Assembly: GCA_023333565.1 (NCBI GenBank)
Contig: JAJKFH010003493.1
Span: forward strand, 558,001 to 622,000
Reading direction: 5' to 3'
Source: Puffinus mauretanicus
Lineage: Eukaryota; Chordata; Aves; Procellariiformes; Procellariidae
DNA: 64,000 nt
Shown: positions 25,801 to 38,996 of the stretch, one piece after another
Layout: each line of letters starts with the position of its first letter
How positions within the stretch are numbered: the stretch's first letter is position 1
Notes under the pieces: generated by a model
What the model was told of the DNA's origin: nothing
Database searches by the model: none
Seen by the model: the letters and a program-made list of their open reading frames with translations, nothing else
Program-made: the position numbers and the translations under genes

Positions 25801-28800
25801 CACAGTTATAACAGGAAAAGATCTTGTTTGTTTGCTCAAGTCCCAAGACAGAAAACTAACCATAACAAGGAACTAGTAGCCAAGGCAGCAAAAGAAAGCA
25901 TGTACTTTGATTATCCCTGATCGCAGCCTGATATCCCAGCTAACACTGCTGAAATGGGGTTTCCCTAAATCAAGGTTTACCAGGGTGGTCAAGTGGCTGG
26001 CCTTGGTATCCTTCTGCTGACTTCGCTCTGTCAAATCCTAGGGCTGCACGTTTGGGCGTTACTACTTCCAGTCTTCAACAGCCACCACCGGCTTTGTCAG
26101 AAACAACCTGCCAGGTATGGCTACTGAGCGAGAAGCTCCATGATTCAGGAAGAAATAGGTAATGGAAACATATAATGGAATAAATCAAATAAGCTCGTAT
26201 CTCTGTGGTCGTCTCTTTCAGGTACGGATGCTTGTTCTATGTCGCCTGAAATTCGAATCTGAAATTGCTCTGAAGAAAACTTAGTGGGCGCGAGGCAGGT
26301 ACCTCTTTCGACTCCGAAGGCAAACATTTCAGAGAGCTTATCCATTTCATTCAATTCACCTCAACAGTAGAGACGCTCAAAAAGTGGTAATTAATCAGCT
26401 CATTAGACTATGCTTGGATTACAGAGCCAGCATTATATAGCTCAATTCTGGCTATCAATTCTACATTTCATTAGGTTCCAAGCAGACTGTCATTTAAAGG
26501 AAACACACTGAAGGGACGTTACTTGTGAGAGCAACTCCCTGCTGTGGGGTCACGTCAGGGTGCAGAAGACATCCTCAAACCTTCAGACACAACAGAGGAC
26601 AACCAGAGAACTCTGCAGCCAGCAAGACAGCTGAAAGCCAGACTCATTTATCATTACCAAAATAAAATCTGTGTGAACTAAGGGATTCATATACAAATAT
26701 CACAATAAATAAACTAGCAGATAACTTCTCTAGTTTCTAAAGCTACCAAATCAACACCAACACAAACCATCTGGCCAAAATACTATTTGGAGCAGGAGGG
26801 ACAATGAAGAAAAGGTTATTATTTTAATAAATATTATCAATATGCAAGAAGACAGACAAAACTAAGAACTCATTAATAGCAAGCAACGCCTCAGAACACA
26901 CTTTTTTTTTCTTGGCAAACATCAAATGCAGAATTCTTTAATTCTCCTTTTCCTTTATGCTGAATGCAATACAACTAAAAATGAATATTTATTAGTAAAA
27001 TTGCTTGAAGGCCTTTCCTCCTTCAACCATCTTACACACACTTATTTTTTTATTCCTCGTCCAGCTCAACTCACTTCGTGTTTTAGCTATCAATTATCAA
27101 ATAAAGAAAACACAATGAGTATAAGGAAGAGAGAGAATTTTTTTAAAAAATTAAAAAGCGAAAGAAGAAATTTCATTGGAAGAAACAGCAAGCGGAACAG
27201 AATGAAAATAAGTTTGGACTACAGGAATGGGAAACAAGAAAAAATGTTTTCACTTCTGAATTAGATAGTTCTTCCCCTTTCTTGCTATTTCCTTGAGTCA
27301 AGCATTTTCACTAGATAATCTACTTCACCTTGAAGTGTTTTTCAAGGCAGCAGACCTCAAAGTGGTTTTTTACTGCAGAAAATCCAACTAAAATGGACTT
27401 GCAATACTAGCATTATTAGTCCAGTTTCATTTATTTACACTCAGACAAATTCCAAGGTCATGTTTTAGAGATCACCACGTAAGACTAGAGAGGAGAACAA
27501 GACTCAATGACTTTTCCCGATGCTTGCACTGACTCATCCTGTGATTTCTAGGCAGCGAGCGGCTGGAGCCCAATGTGACGATATTACATAAGGACCTCAT
27601 CGGGCAGCGAGAAAACAAGTTGTTTTTAAAGCACATTAATACCATTAAGGACTTTACTAGGGATTATGTTACTGCAGAAAAAATTGCTCAATTGTTCCGT
27701 CTTTCCCATCTTTATCAGTTCCCCTGTCCTGTGAACTCTAGCTGCAAAAGAAGCATCTGTAATCCTGAAGGGAAGGAATAAACACAGACTGCATTGGCTC
27801 TGATCCTTCCCAAGTTCAGATTTAGTGACCTTGCTGATCTTCCTGGATTAGTCCTACTTCCTTCAAGGCCTGAGAAGCAAGGAAAGGAGAGATGGCAAAG
27901 GCTCATTTCAGGCAAATGCAATATGACTTTGAAAAAGCATAACATTTTAATTGAGAGCTAGTGTAAAAACAACTGTATACTATTAACGACATCAATATTA
28001 GCTCAAGGTGACAAATTTTCATGAAAAAATCTATTTACAAACCAGCCTTCTTTCTAAAAATGGATTTTTGCAGGAATTGTTGATAAAGAAAAAAACACAC
28101 TTCTTTATTAAGTACTTATAATTATATTTATCTTTTCAATATTTTTAATAATTATAAAAATAATGTTATCAAGAGAGTCCTTGGAGTAAAAAACATGAAA
28201 AATTTTGCAAAACAGGAAAAAAAAGAGATTGCAAACTATAGAACAGAAATTATTGTAATGTTTAGCAAAATGGTATTTTTATATTAACTTGCATTAAATA
28301 ATGTGATTTGATATGTGGACACAGACAATGTGAATTTATAATTTCTGCTTTATAAACTATACAGTAGCTAGTAATCTTAGTAAAAACTCTTGTTCACAGA
28401 TGCTGAATTCATAAGGCTACTCTTCAATACCTCTTCTTGCCAGCTGCAGCAACTGTCCCTTAAGAGCAGAAAAACTCCTTGCTTGCAGCTCAGTTTGTAC
28501 CATGAACACAATGATTGCACTAAGCACTAGATATATCAATACCTAACAATGTGACCTACATTACCTATCAATTATTATTAAATTAATTAATAATAAATAC
28601 ACTAATTATCCAACAAAGCTCTTTGCAACTCACTAGTGCCATATATTCTTATGGGTTTGACTTACAAAGACTTAAAAGAACTTGTGACACTACTTGTGCT
28701 CTTCCTTAGCTGGAAATAGCCCCATTCAATAGTGGAGGGGTTTGGGATTTGTTGTTTGTTTTTTTAAATTAGTTACTAGACCTCAGTGATGGGACCTTGT

Positions 28801-30649
28801 TATCGCTATTTCATTTATGTGCACAATATACAACGTCCTTTCAGGGAATTTAATGAACCATGCAGAAAGAACAAAAGAAATATATCAAAGGAGTTAGTGA
28901 CCCTTGCCCCAGAAGTAAATTGTAAAGCCTTTCTAGTATTTTTTGCTGAAGCATCTTTCTATATTTGTTCTGTATCTATGCTGGAAGTCGAGTTGTTATG
29001 ACAAAAAAAAAATTGATGTACAACTTGGGAAAGCTGATCGAGGTGTCAAATGTCCACAGGTTTAGAGGACGATGTAATCAATACAAGAGGTATAGGGCAC
29101 ACAGTTTGTATTGGCGTAGCTCGAGTCCTTTGATGCTTTGTTGTTTATTTACAGCAGATTGGAAAGCTCCTCTCCATTTGAACCAACAACCGACCCACTG
29201 AAGTTTTCACGTGAAGGTCAGATGCCACTTGCAAGAGAACTTCAGAGGGTTCCATCATCTTTCTCCTCCTTTTGCAGGAAATAACTTCAACACGCTTTCA
29301 ACAGAAAGAAAACTACTCATCATTCCAATGCAGAGCTCTGGAGCCAAAATACTGGAATTCAGGAGAAGCCTGGATCCAGATTCTGCAAGTAGTTCTCCAA
29401 TTTGTCATTCTTCACTGCAAGCAGGAATAAATTGGGCAACTATAACATCAACTATTTTAGTTTTCAAGTATTTAAGCCCCACTGTTGAATGAAAAAGGTA
29501 GCTGTTTTTCTTAGGACAATCTCCATAATACCCTAGTAGCCAGCTTGTGCAAATAGCATATTTCCGCTGATTTGATAGAAGAGTTTTAAGTGAAAATAGA
29601 TCAGAAAACAGTAGTTTTGATTTACTCAAGCTGAGAATTCGAATTTAAACAGTAATTTAGAGGTTAGTTTTCTTCATTTTTGTTACCTCTACTTATTTCC
29701 CTGCCATTATTTGTGGAACAACCCACCAATATCGAAAGGTTGTATTTTCAAATTAATTTCTGGGGTTTCCTTCAATAAAATTGCCTATACTTATTGCCAA
29801 TTTTGGGGGGAAAGAAATGTTTCACATATAATAATCATTTTATAAAATGAAAACACTTCTTCAGCATTGTACTTTGTCAAGAGACCAAATGCAACAATAG
29901 AACCAGACTGGAGGAAAAACTTTCATTACAGGCAGAAAAATAGTCTGAAATTACATTAGTCAAATCTAAACTTCATAGAACCATGAGAGGACTCTTCAGG
30001 TAACAAAAACATTGCCTTAATTTATGTTAATGTGCTATAAAATGCAGAGGCATGCTGAAGAACCCAACAAGTTTGACACTCTCATTTTCACTCTGAATGA
30101 TACAATGATTTGGATAAATGGAGCTGTTATCTCCCCACAGGAACATCAGATACTTTGCTGGTAACAAGAAGAGTGTAGAAGAGGAGGCAGCATACAGCCG
30201 CTCTCCTCATACCTCAGTAGACAGGATCATCCATGTTTAAACAAAACAAAATGGGAAAAAAAAAACCAAAACCTATTTTTCTAATCAAAATCTGGATTTT
30301 TATGTAGGATTAAATGGGAATTCCTTCCCTTCTTATATGTCATCAAAAGCAGGTGCTGTTGAGAAGTGTCTGGTTTTGGGGTAGAAATAAAGAAATTGGT
30401 ATCAGCAACACTTCAGAAAGGCTCAGATTATCATCAGGGTTATTAGAGTAAACGATATGTAGAAAAGTGAGGAATGTGAGACAATTTAACAAGCTCCACT
30501 ACTGGAAAGTGGGTGGCTTTTTCATGCCAAACCACAATTCTGTCACTGGCAAATAGCGGCACCTTGGGACCGTCCTTTCAGAGCTCAGTGACCCAGGGGT
30601 CCCGAGGGTGGAGGGGCTGAGCGCTGGGCTAGAAAGAGAAATGGCCTCC
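22873..30649. other. Unique AT-rich sequence; no gene seen
   Basis: Nearly 8 kb without a supported gene. An open frame of 92 codons at 22882-23160 and a 166-codon frame on the minus strand at 23800-24300 show no family features. The stretch at 28080-28290 is extremely AT-rich. A regulatory-looking block near 26.4 kb is listed separately. Confidence 0.55.
26380..26500. promoter_or_regulatory. Candidate conserved homeodomain-rich element
   Basis: Closely spaced TAATTAATC, CATTAG, GGATTA and TATCAATT words lie in about 100 bp. Such clusters bind homeodomain, OTX-type and PBX-type factors in vertebrate enhancers. Conservation is untested. Confidence 0.3.
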
Positions 30650-31215
30650 AGAGTGACAGAACATTACAAATTATTTAAGAAAGGATATTAAACAAAGAGA
30701 AAGGGCCCTGTTATGCTCTGCTGCAACCATACCTGAAATAGTGCGTGGCTGTCTGGGGCACCTCATCTCATGATAACCATATACACGAACTAGAGAAGTT
30801 ACAGGAAGAGGCAACAGAAGCAATCAGAGGTATGAAACAGCTTCCACCTTGGGAAAGAGACAACACCGGGAGAACGGGGCAATAAAGGTCTATTAAAGAA
30901 AACACAAGTGATGTGGAGAAGTGGCGAGGAATACAAAGATGAGGAGCTGCCCAAAGAAGCTACTCAGTAGACTTAAAGCCAACAGAAGAAGGAGCTTTTT
31001 CAGGAAATGCCCAGTTAAGCTGTGCAGCTCACAGTCACCAGGTGCTTTAGTAGCCAGACGTATAAACAGCTTCAAAATGGATCATGGAGGACAGATCCAG
31101 TGGTCACTGTGAAGGCTAATGGGCTGGATGCAACCTTGATCTCAGAGCCATTGAGCCTTTGTTGCCAGGAACTGGGGAAGTAAGCAGCATAGCAGGACTG
31201 CTCTTGACCAGTGCT
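30650..31215 (+). mobile_element. Old CR1/L3-type element, 3' part
   Basis: Strong collinear similarity to the 3' end of an old amniote CR1/L3 family is visible. AACTAGAGAAGTTACAGGAA and GGTATGAAACAGCTTCCA lie in the ORF2 C-terminal part, then ATGGAGGACAGATCCAGTGG, then GAGCCTTTGTTGCCAGGAAC in the 3' tail. The reading frame is broken by many stops and indels, although an open piece at 30921-31112 still ends in the CR1-like 'MDHGGQ' motif. The copy is much older than those near 35.4 and 47.6 kb. Its left boundary fades gradually. Confidence 0.82.
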
Positions 31216-34200
31216 TTTCATATTCAATACATATTCAAGTTTATACATGCAATTACACTGTATGTCCATGAGAAATTCTACCTGGCTCTTTCCCAGCAAA
31301 ATTTCATCAAAAAAGGTACACTCCCATAAACGCTTTGGTTTTGACAAAACTGGCTCTTTCCATCCAGGGAAAATAAAAAAATAAGAAAATCCAACCAGTT
31401 CTTGCACTCCATGTAACTGAAAACCCAGCGGCAATTTTCTTCTGAGCTGCTTTAAACCTGGAAATGTTCCAGTCAAACCAATGAAGATACTGCAGAGTTC
31501 ATAAAAGAAGCTGCCCACTGAGTCGCTGTGTGTATGGGAGCTGTGTATAAGGTGATCACTCAATTATGTCTGCTGCTTACCAAAATGCATTGCATTTTGA
31601 GTTGATAATTTTAAATAACGAGAAGGAATGTACAGCCTTTATTTAAATAGATTTTTAAAACAAATTGAATCCAAATTACTAAAAAATTGAAGTAATCCTC
31701 TTTCCTTGCCTTACTTTTTCCCTCTGACACAATGGCAAAACAAACACAACAAAAGAAAGAAAATACACCATGTATGAATTCTCTTTCATCGTTTTACACA
31801 AAGTAGTTTAAGTACTATTTCCAGTGCTGTTGTCAGCCATGACAGGGATGACCTGCTTTATTAGAAACAGAGGGAGCTTGCTGATTGAAGACAAAGGATT
31901 CTAGAAATACTAACTATATTTATGAGAAAAAAAAAGGTCCTTAAACTGCTGGTGCTTACACATGGCGATATTCCAGCAAACAGCTCTATGTATGTTTAAG
32001 TCACCATGCATAAACTTGAATATGTACTTGTTTGATCCATTAGGGAATAATAATAATAATAACAACAATAACAACAACAACAACAACAATAATAACAGCA
32101 GTAAATAAAAGAAAGTAAAGTTTTAGAAAAAGTTCTTTACAAAGGGAAAAGAAAACGGCAAAAATTCTCCTTTAAAAATTCAGATGCCGCTGGGAAAAAA
32201 AACCCTCCTCTCTCCACTTGGAACAATTCTAAAATCAGAGAAGGAATGAAGGAGGTAGAATGAGGAAAGTTCACCTCAGAGCACAAATCAAGCAATCACT
32301 TCTTTGGAGCACAGTTGTTTTTGAAGTTACCATATCGTTTTTGTTAATATTAAAGGGTTCTTAAGATCAAAATCTAAGATTTTAAAAGCTTTTAAATGTT
32401 ATTTTTAAAAAGTCTTATTTTCAAAAGTGACTCATCACCCCACTGAACTGAAATACAGATCTGTGTTAAAGATCAAAGAAGACACATCGCAACCCAAATA
32501 TAATTTAAACTTGCAGTTTGTCGGAGTACCACCTTACAGAGATCAGCATGGTTTTTTGCAAAACTATTAGCAGTTCTTCCCTCAGTGTGTACCATGGTAG
32601 GATCAGCAAGAACGTCAACGTTAGAGAACATGCTCAACTGCATACCAAGTCCTCTTCATATTTTTCTTTCTTTGCACATAATTCTCCTATTTTTAAGGCA
32701 TTAAAAACAAGACCAGAAAGCAATATTGAAGGCAAAATACCTTGCCTTGCTCTTGAAAATATCCGTGCTTTTATACAAGAAAAATGCCACAAAAATTAGG
32801 GAAACTGTAGGAAAAAATATCCCATATTTTTCAGAGAAAAATGCTAATTTCTATTCCCAGTTGTGTTGAGGCAGTGCCAATGATTGGCTCCATATGTTTC
32901 AGCAATTGGAGCCATATTAACATTCTTACAGTTCTTTTGCTTTCACATGCTTTGTCTTGGTTACATTATGCAAACCTGGGAAATCTAGCATTTCTTAACA
33001 CCCTCCTCCCCAAATAAAGACCGATTCGGTTTCCTGGCTACAGTGGTTTCTCTATCCCACACGCAACAACGGTGATTTCTCCAGACAATGCAAGGAGGTG
33101 GAAGGAAACCCGTATTTGGCTTCCAAAGTATGTTCATTTTTGAGGAAATTATGGTTGACTGCATAGCAACATGCAAAGATCACTTTTAAAGGAAGAGCAT
33201 CCTTGCTTCTTGTTACAGCAAAATGTTAATAGATTCTGTTTCTATTTTTCCTTGAAAAAAAGACAAGCAGAAGTATTCATCCTGATCCGGTGACAAACTG
33301 CCAGTAAAATACTAGTTGAGCTGAGACAAAGCAGACTAACTTAATAGCTGTAATTTTCATCAGTACTGGAATACGAGTGGTAGAATGGAAAAATCACTTT
33401 CCAATGCATAACGCTGGCAAATGTATTTTTCCAAGACAACCTGTTTTTCTAATGCCGTTGACCACAAAGCTATTCAAATGCATGGTTTTCTTCGGAGGAA
33501 GGTAGATCTGCTTAAGATAAGTAACGCTACCACAACATGAATTTTACACAGATGGTTCAAAAAAGTTTATTCTTCATCATAAAAAGTACAGGACAATCCC
33601 AGCTGTGAGAGAATTCAATACTTCTCTTTCAAACAATATTACTAAAAGTCAGTGAGTCAAATCACGGATCTTTTCTCCCATTACAACTCCTACTGAAGTT
33701 AGTGCGGGGAGCAGGGAAGTAAGTAAGAGCAGAGCACTGAAGAGAGGAAATACTGGTTTCTTGGATTTTACTGCGTAGCTGCTTATAGGGTGGCAGATCA
33801 TATCCCCACTCCTAACTAAAAGATGAAACATCATCATAAAACAGGCTGGCATGAAACAAGTGCTTGTGGTCTTGCTGGTGTAGGCTTTTTTAATTTTAAA
33901 ATCTGACAAAAAACAAATCTGATTCTGACTTCCATTAACTTAAAACAAAAATTCTTGTGTGACTTCCAACCAGCAATTTCACAAACCAGAGCTTTGAAGT
34001 GCCACCTAACCAGCAATAAAGGGGGCGTCTATGCTATGGAAACACAGGGGAATTCAGAAAATTCTTTTCAAGGACGGTAGAATTTTTAGGACTGTGCTCC
34101 ACTTAGGAATATCAAGCATTTTCAAAGAAGTAAAGAGGAGAAAGGAAAATTAAAAAAATATCCTCAAACTGAAAGCAAAAACCTTCTCCTAGCCAAACCA

Positions 34201-35189
34201 CAGATGACGGATAGGCTTTCTGACATGCATTTTATGGTATTTAAAGAACTTAACTAATGAATCTCTCAAGTCATTGGTGACTGAGATCTTGCTGCAGCAA
34301 AGCCTTTAAAGCATCTACTTATATTCAAGTCAACTGGAGCAAATGAGTTTTGAGCATGCATCAAAGATTACCCAGGTTCTAAAGTCATGAGGATATGCCA
34401 AAGGAACGAAGTAAAGCAAATGACAATTAATCAGATTATATTTATGAAACACACGCTTTCAAGTCTAAAGTCATTTCTTTATAAAACAATGCAGAGAATA
34501 GCCAGACAAGGGGAAGAAAACCACCCTAAAATTATGAAGGAAAATAACTGACAACTCCAGGCAGCTGTATCACTGAGGAAGAAATCATAAGAATCACTCT
34601 GATATTAGACAGATCTTCTTCCCCCCCACCTCCAAAATGTGACGACGGGAACTCAGCAGACATAACAGATTTGGATTTTAGTGCCACATTTGTCAAACGC
34701 TGTTGTGAAATCTTACAAAACTATTAAAGTTCTGTTGGATGTAAATAGTGCCATGCAGACTCTTCTCAACAAAAGGCACCTGGATTAAAATCAAAATCGA
34801 GATTGTGCAGAAGCATTTAACAATGCTGGCTAACTGAATGACCACAGTCTATGCAAAATACATCATCCCCTGCAAACTTGTTTCGCAGACAAATATTCCT
34901 CACTGTCAGGGTATTGTACTGAACAGGTATGAAATCTCCACTACCTCTAATTTCTAAAATCCCGTATTCTATCATTTGCAATAGAAATTTCATTTGAGAG
35001 TTGTGTGCACATCCTTTTTCACGTAGAGCTCCTATCCATTTGAAATTATTTTCAAAATATTAAGTAAGTACTGAATATGCATTAAGAAAATCCATAATAT
35101 GAATACAAATGGAAATATTTACCTTCAGCAAAGACACTTTGTAGTTTTAGAAGATCTGATGAGCATGAGCTATATTTTGCCCAACCATC
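31216..35189. other. Unique sequence; no gene seen
   Basis: No supported coding region. A 163-codon minus-strand frame (31072-31563) is partly antisense to the CR1/L3 relic, which argues against a gene. A small hairpin-like pair, GGCTCC and GGAGCC, lies at about 32888-32912. A C8 run lies near 34620. Confidence 0.6.
32045..32100. repeat. (AAT)n/(AAC)n microsatellite
   Basis: AAT trinucleotides are followed by AAC trinucleotides, with interruptions and a return to AAT. It is a compound microsatellite of about 56 bp. Confidence 0.9.
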
Positions 35190-35335
35190 CTCATTTTACA
35201 GTGGGGAAGTGGGGGCAGAGCAAGTTTGAGCAACTTGTTATGGAGCTGCGTGACCTCGAGGGAGAACAGGACCTAATCCTCAACCCCCAAGGCCCTAAAT
35301 CTAAGCTCAGACTACAGTGCTTCCCAGTGCCTTAT
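35190..35335 (+). mobile_element. MIR-like SINE relic
   Basis: The words CCTCATTTTACAG, GGGGAAG, GGCAGAG, AGCAACTTG, GGAGAACAGGACC and TCTAAGCTCAGACTACAGTG follow the order of the MIR core and 3' half. MIR is a very old amniote SINE, so a diverged copy in a bird is expected. The relic lies about 50 bp upstream of the CR1 copy. It is also the reason a long frame starting at 35099 looks open, so that frame is not a gene. Confidence 0.65.
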
Positions 35336-35384
35336 TCTTTGGGTTATGCAGTTGGCATGAAGACAAACACACAAACTATGCCAC

Positions 35385-36838
35385 CTGGACGTTCACCCGG
35401 ATGGGATCCACCCGAGGGTACTGAGGGAGCTGGCGGAGGAGCTTGCCGAGCCGCTCTCCATCATTTACCAGCAATCCTGGTTAACTGGGGAGGTCCCGGA
35501 CGACTGGAGGCTTGCCAATGTGACGCCCATCTACAAGAAGGGCTGGAAGGAGGATCTGGGGAACTACAGGCCGCTCAGCCTGACCTCAGTGCCAGGGAAG
35601 ATCATGGAGCGGTTCGTTTTGAGGGTGCTCACGAGCCATGTCCGGGACAACCAGGGGATCAGGCCCAGCCAGCATGGGTTCATGGAAGGCAGGTCCTGCT
35701 TGACCAACCTGATCTCCTTCTATGACCAGGTGACCTGCCTGGTGGATGAGGGAAAGGCTGTGGATGTGATCTACCTGGACTTCAGTAAAGCCTTTGACAC
35801 TGTCTCCCACGGCATTCTCCTAGAGAAGCTGGCGGCTCACGGCTTAGACAGGTGCACTCTTCGCTGGGTAAAAAACTGGCTGGACGGCCGAGCCCAGAGA
35901 GTTGTGGTGAACGGAGTTAAATCCAGCTGGCGGCCGGTCACGAGCGGTGTTCCCCAGGGCTCCGTTTTGGGGCCGGTCCTGTTCAATATCTTTATCAACG
36001 ATCTGGATGAGGGGATCGAGTGCTCCCTCAGTAAGTTTGCAGACGACACCAAGTTGGGCAGGAGTGTTGATCTGCTCGAGGGTAGGAAGGCTCTGCAGAC
36101 GGACCTGGACAGGCTGGATTGATGGGCTGAGGCCAATTGTATGAGGTTCAACAAGGCCAAGTGCCAGGTCCTGCACTTTGGCCACAACAACCCCAGGCAA
36201 TGCTACAGGCTTGGGGAAGAGTGGCTGGAAAGCTGCCCGGAGGAAAAGGACCTAGGAGTGCTGGTTGACAGCCGGCTGAACATGAGCAGCAGTGTGCCCA
36301 GGTGGCCAAGAAGGCCAATGGCATCCTGGCCTGTATCAGAAATAGTGTGGCCAGCAGGAGCAGGGAGGTGATCGTGCCCCTGTACTCGGCACTGGTGAGA
36401 CTACACCTCGAATCCTGTGTTCAGTTTTGGGCCCCTCAGTACAAGAAGGACATGGAGGTGTTGGAGTGTGTCCAGAGGAGGGCAACGAAGCTGGTGAAGG
36501 GCCTGGAGCACAAGTCTTATGAGGAGCGGCTGAAGGAACTGGGGTTGTTTAGTCTGGAGAAGAGGAGGCTGAGGGGAGACCTCATCGCGCTCTACAACTA
36601 CCTGAAAGGAGGCTGCAGCGAGGTGGGAGTTGGTCTCTTCTGCCAAGTAACTAGCAATAGGATGAGATGAAATGGCCTCAAGTTGCACCAAGGGAGGTTT
36701 AGATTGGACATTAGGAGAAATTTCTTTACTGAAAGAGTGGTCAGGCCTTGGAACAGGCTGCCCAGGGAAGTGGTTGAGTCACCATCCCTGGAAGTATTTA
36801 AAAGACATGTAGATGAGGCGCTTAGGGACATGGTGTAG
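35385..36838 (+). pseudogene. CR1 ORF2 reverse-transcriptase relic
   Basis: The relic encodes a LINE reverse transcriptase, which copies CR1 RNA at the target site. From 35385 the frame is open to a TGA at 36120-36122. In the piece starting at 35520, motif A (YLDFSKAFD) is at residues 85-93, motif B (SGVPQGS) at 142-148 and the catalytic FADD at 173-176. The frame continues past that stop, shifts near 36287 where one base seems lost, continues in the new frame to a second TGA at 36668-36670, and then reaches the natural C-terminus at TAG 36836-36838. The first TGA sits where arginine is expected, fitting CpG decay of CGA. Near 35396 about four codons of the usual KSMG motif appear to be missing. 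It is not functional. Confidence 0.92.
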
Positions 36839-36927
36839 TGGGTATGGTGGTGTTGGGTTGACGGTTGGACTCGATGATCTTAGAGGTCTTTTCCAACCTT
36901 AATGATTCTATGATTCTATGATTCTAG
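35385..36927 (+). mobile_element. CR1 retrotransposon, 5'-truncated, 1.54 kb
   Basis: This is the best-preserved element in the window. It covers the second half of ORF2 (reverse transcriptase) and the whole 3' untranslated end. It closes with three copies of the octamer TGATTCTA at 36903-36926, the hallmark CR1 terminus. Full-length CR1 is about 4.5 kb, so the 5' two-thirds are missing, as is usual for incomplete reverse transcription. The 3' end resembles CR1-J-type elements of birds, from memory only. The copy at 47.56 kb belongs to the same subfamily, in the opposite orientation. Confidence 0.96.
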
Positions 36928-38806
36928 GCAACCTTTGGCCACTTACATAAAGGATGCAGTGTTGTTACCATTTGCCTCTTAGGTCTTTGGAGATCTTTGT
37001 TGAATCTCCTCATCTCTCACTTACAGTAGCCAAACAAGTTAATAGAGGTCCTGCTCTACACCAATATCTTCTCAGCAGATCCCTCAATCACTCTGGAGAT
37101 GATGGAGGAGAACGGTGTCACATGATGCTATTTTAACCAGACAGTTCTATGTCACGGAGAAAGGGAGTCAGTTTTCTTCCTTTTATTTACATATTTGCCT
37201 GCAGGGGGGCTGTGAGTGTCCTTGAATGTGCCCAAGACAGTAAGTATAAAGAAGCAGAAAGTAGCAACATCTCCCATAGTAGCAGAAGCATCAGCAGTAC
37301 GTAAGCAGAAATGGAAGTTGGATTAGCAGTGTTCAGCAGAAAGTTTCAGCAGCAGTCACCAACTGGCTCTTCTCTCAGGGATGACATCCCAACAGGGTGT
37401 ACCCATTTTTCTCCTGTGTCCAGTGGCATATTTATGAGCTGCAGAACAAGGACAAGTGACCATTATGCACAGGGATTCACACACCAGCCTTAAAAAGGTG
37501 ACAAGTAGGTTTTTCCACATGATCACACCCACAGACATTACTTGGCAAAATGGATAATGAAGTAAAGCAACTGGGCGACAGTAAATAACTGGTAAGGTGA
37601 ACTCAGAGTCTTCTTATTTTGCAAACAGTACTGCATGCCATTAATTATGGGCAAGGCAAAACAAGAGTGTACCTCCAAGGAGGACACTTGGAGAAGCAGA
37701 ACACGACGGCGCCAGAACACTTGTCTCCAGCAAAAGGAGGATGCACAGGAGGGAGGTACAAAATGCTCAGACAGGAACCTTAATACTGCCTGGAACACTT
37801 AGCTCATCAATAAATTTGTCTGCCTAACATGTACACTTGATCAAAGGCAAATACCCTGAGAAACAGAGGGCTTTACTACTTTCAGCACAGATGTAAAAAA
37901 TGTCTGTGTATTTCTGTATGAAACAAGCAAATGAACAATAAAACCCCTGCTCTGTGTTTGTAAGAGGCCAATTGTCTTTAATATGAAGGACAATAACATG
38001 GTTTTTAGCTTTTGCAGGGTTTTTTATTTATTTTCTTATCACCGTTGTTGATAGCAGTATCAGTTTTGTTTATATTTTTAAATCAACAAATAATCACCCT
38101 CTTTCAGAAATCTGCAAGAAAGGGACTCCTACCCAGGGAGACAGCTGTGTTTACAACAATGCCATCAGTACTTTTCTGTCAGTAACTAACAGATCTCTTC
38201 AAGACTCAGCGGTCTGGTGGTCCGGACACGCTACGGCGAGAACTAAGCCATGAAGGGCCAAGCCCAGAGACGTTACTCATCTGCCTGGGCTCCGCAGAGA
38301 CCTGCCAGAATACAGCCACGCTGTATTTCCAGGGTACAGCTCAAGGGGAAGGGCTCTCATGGAAGACAAATTAAGCTATCACAGCAGGGGACCAGAGTGA
38401 CGGCAGGCCCTTCTGTGGGAGCAGCAGCTTTGGGAGCGGGTCCAGGTTTTTGGTATCAAATGAACCTGACTTCCCTAATGGGCAACATGGAGAGTGGAGA
38501 GATTTCCCTTGCCATGACTCCCTTCTGCGTGGTTCACCCCGAGCAGAGATAATCTGGCCAGAGTTACCACGAAGAAACCAATTCAAACAGCAAATGCTAT
38601 ATTCTGGTCTGCACGTGTGAATATTAATGATCTCTGACCGACAATTGTCTCTTAACGCCAACATAAGAGGAGCATGCGATGTTGTTGTCAGGCTGATACA
38701 ACACGCAGCTTCAATTTCCAAACTGGGGATGCTGAGCAAATGATCAATTTCATACACTCCCACAGGAAGCTAAATTATTCATTCAGAACACCTTATTTTT
38801 ATACAT

Positions 38807-38819
38807 ATTTGCATGCAAA
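38807..38819. promoter_or_regulatory. POU-octamer-like palindrome
   Basis: ATTTGCAT overlaps its reverse complement to give the 12-bp palindrome TTTGCATGCAAA. Octamer motifs of this kind are bound by POU factors, sometimes as dimers. Binding is inferred. Confidence 0.45.
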
Positions 38820-38972
38820 ATCTGTTTTCACCTGTTTGCATGAGTGCCAAAATGAAAGCCTCCACTTGCTCTGTTTTCTATTTATACATTAAATTTTTCC
38901 ACACAGCAGAATGCAGCTCTCCGCTGCTTCCACAAAAATCTTGTCAACAACCCACAATTAACGATACCATGC

Positions 38973-38996
38973 ATTATTTCACCGAGATGAAATAAT
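38973..38996. repeat. Perfect 9-bp inverted repeat
   Basis: Arms ATTATTTCA and TGAAATAAT flank a six-base CCGAGA loop. The arms are exact. It could form a small cruciform or be a dimer site. Confidence 0.7.

Noticed and set aside
31072..31563. 163-codon minus-strand open frame
   Set aside because: Partly antisense to the CR1/L3 relic, no recognised domain, and a length that chance readily gives.
35099..35725. 208-codon plus-strand open frame
   Set aside because: It runs through a MIR-like relic and then through CR1 in the wrong frame; the true CR1 frame overlaps it from 35385.
35837..36200. Two overlapping minus-strand frames of about 118 codons
   Set aside because: Antisense shadows of the GC-rich CR1 reverse-transcriptase region.
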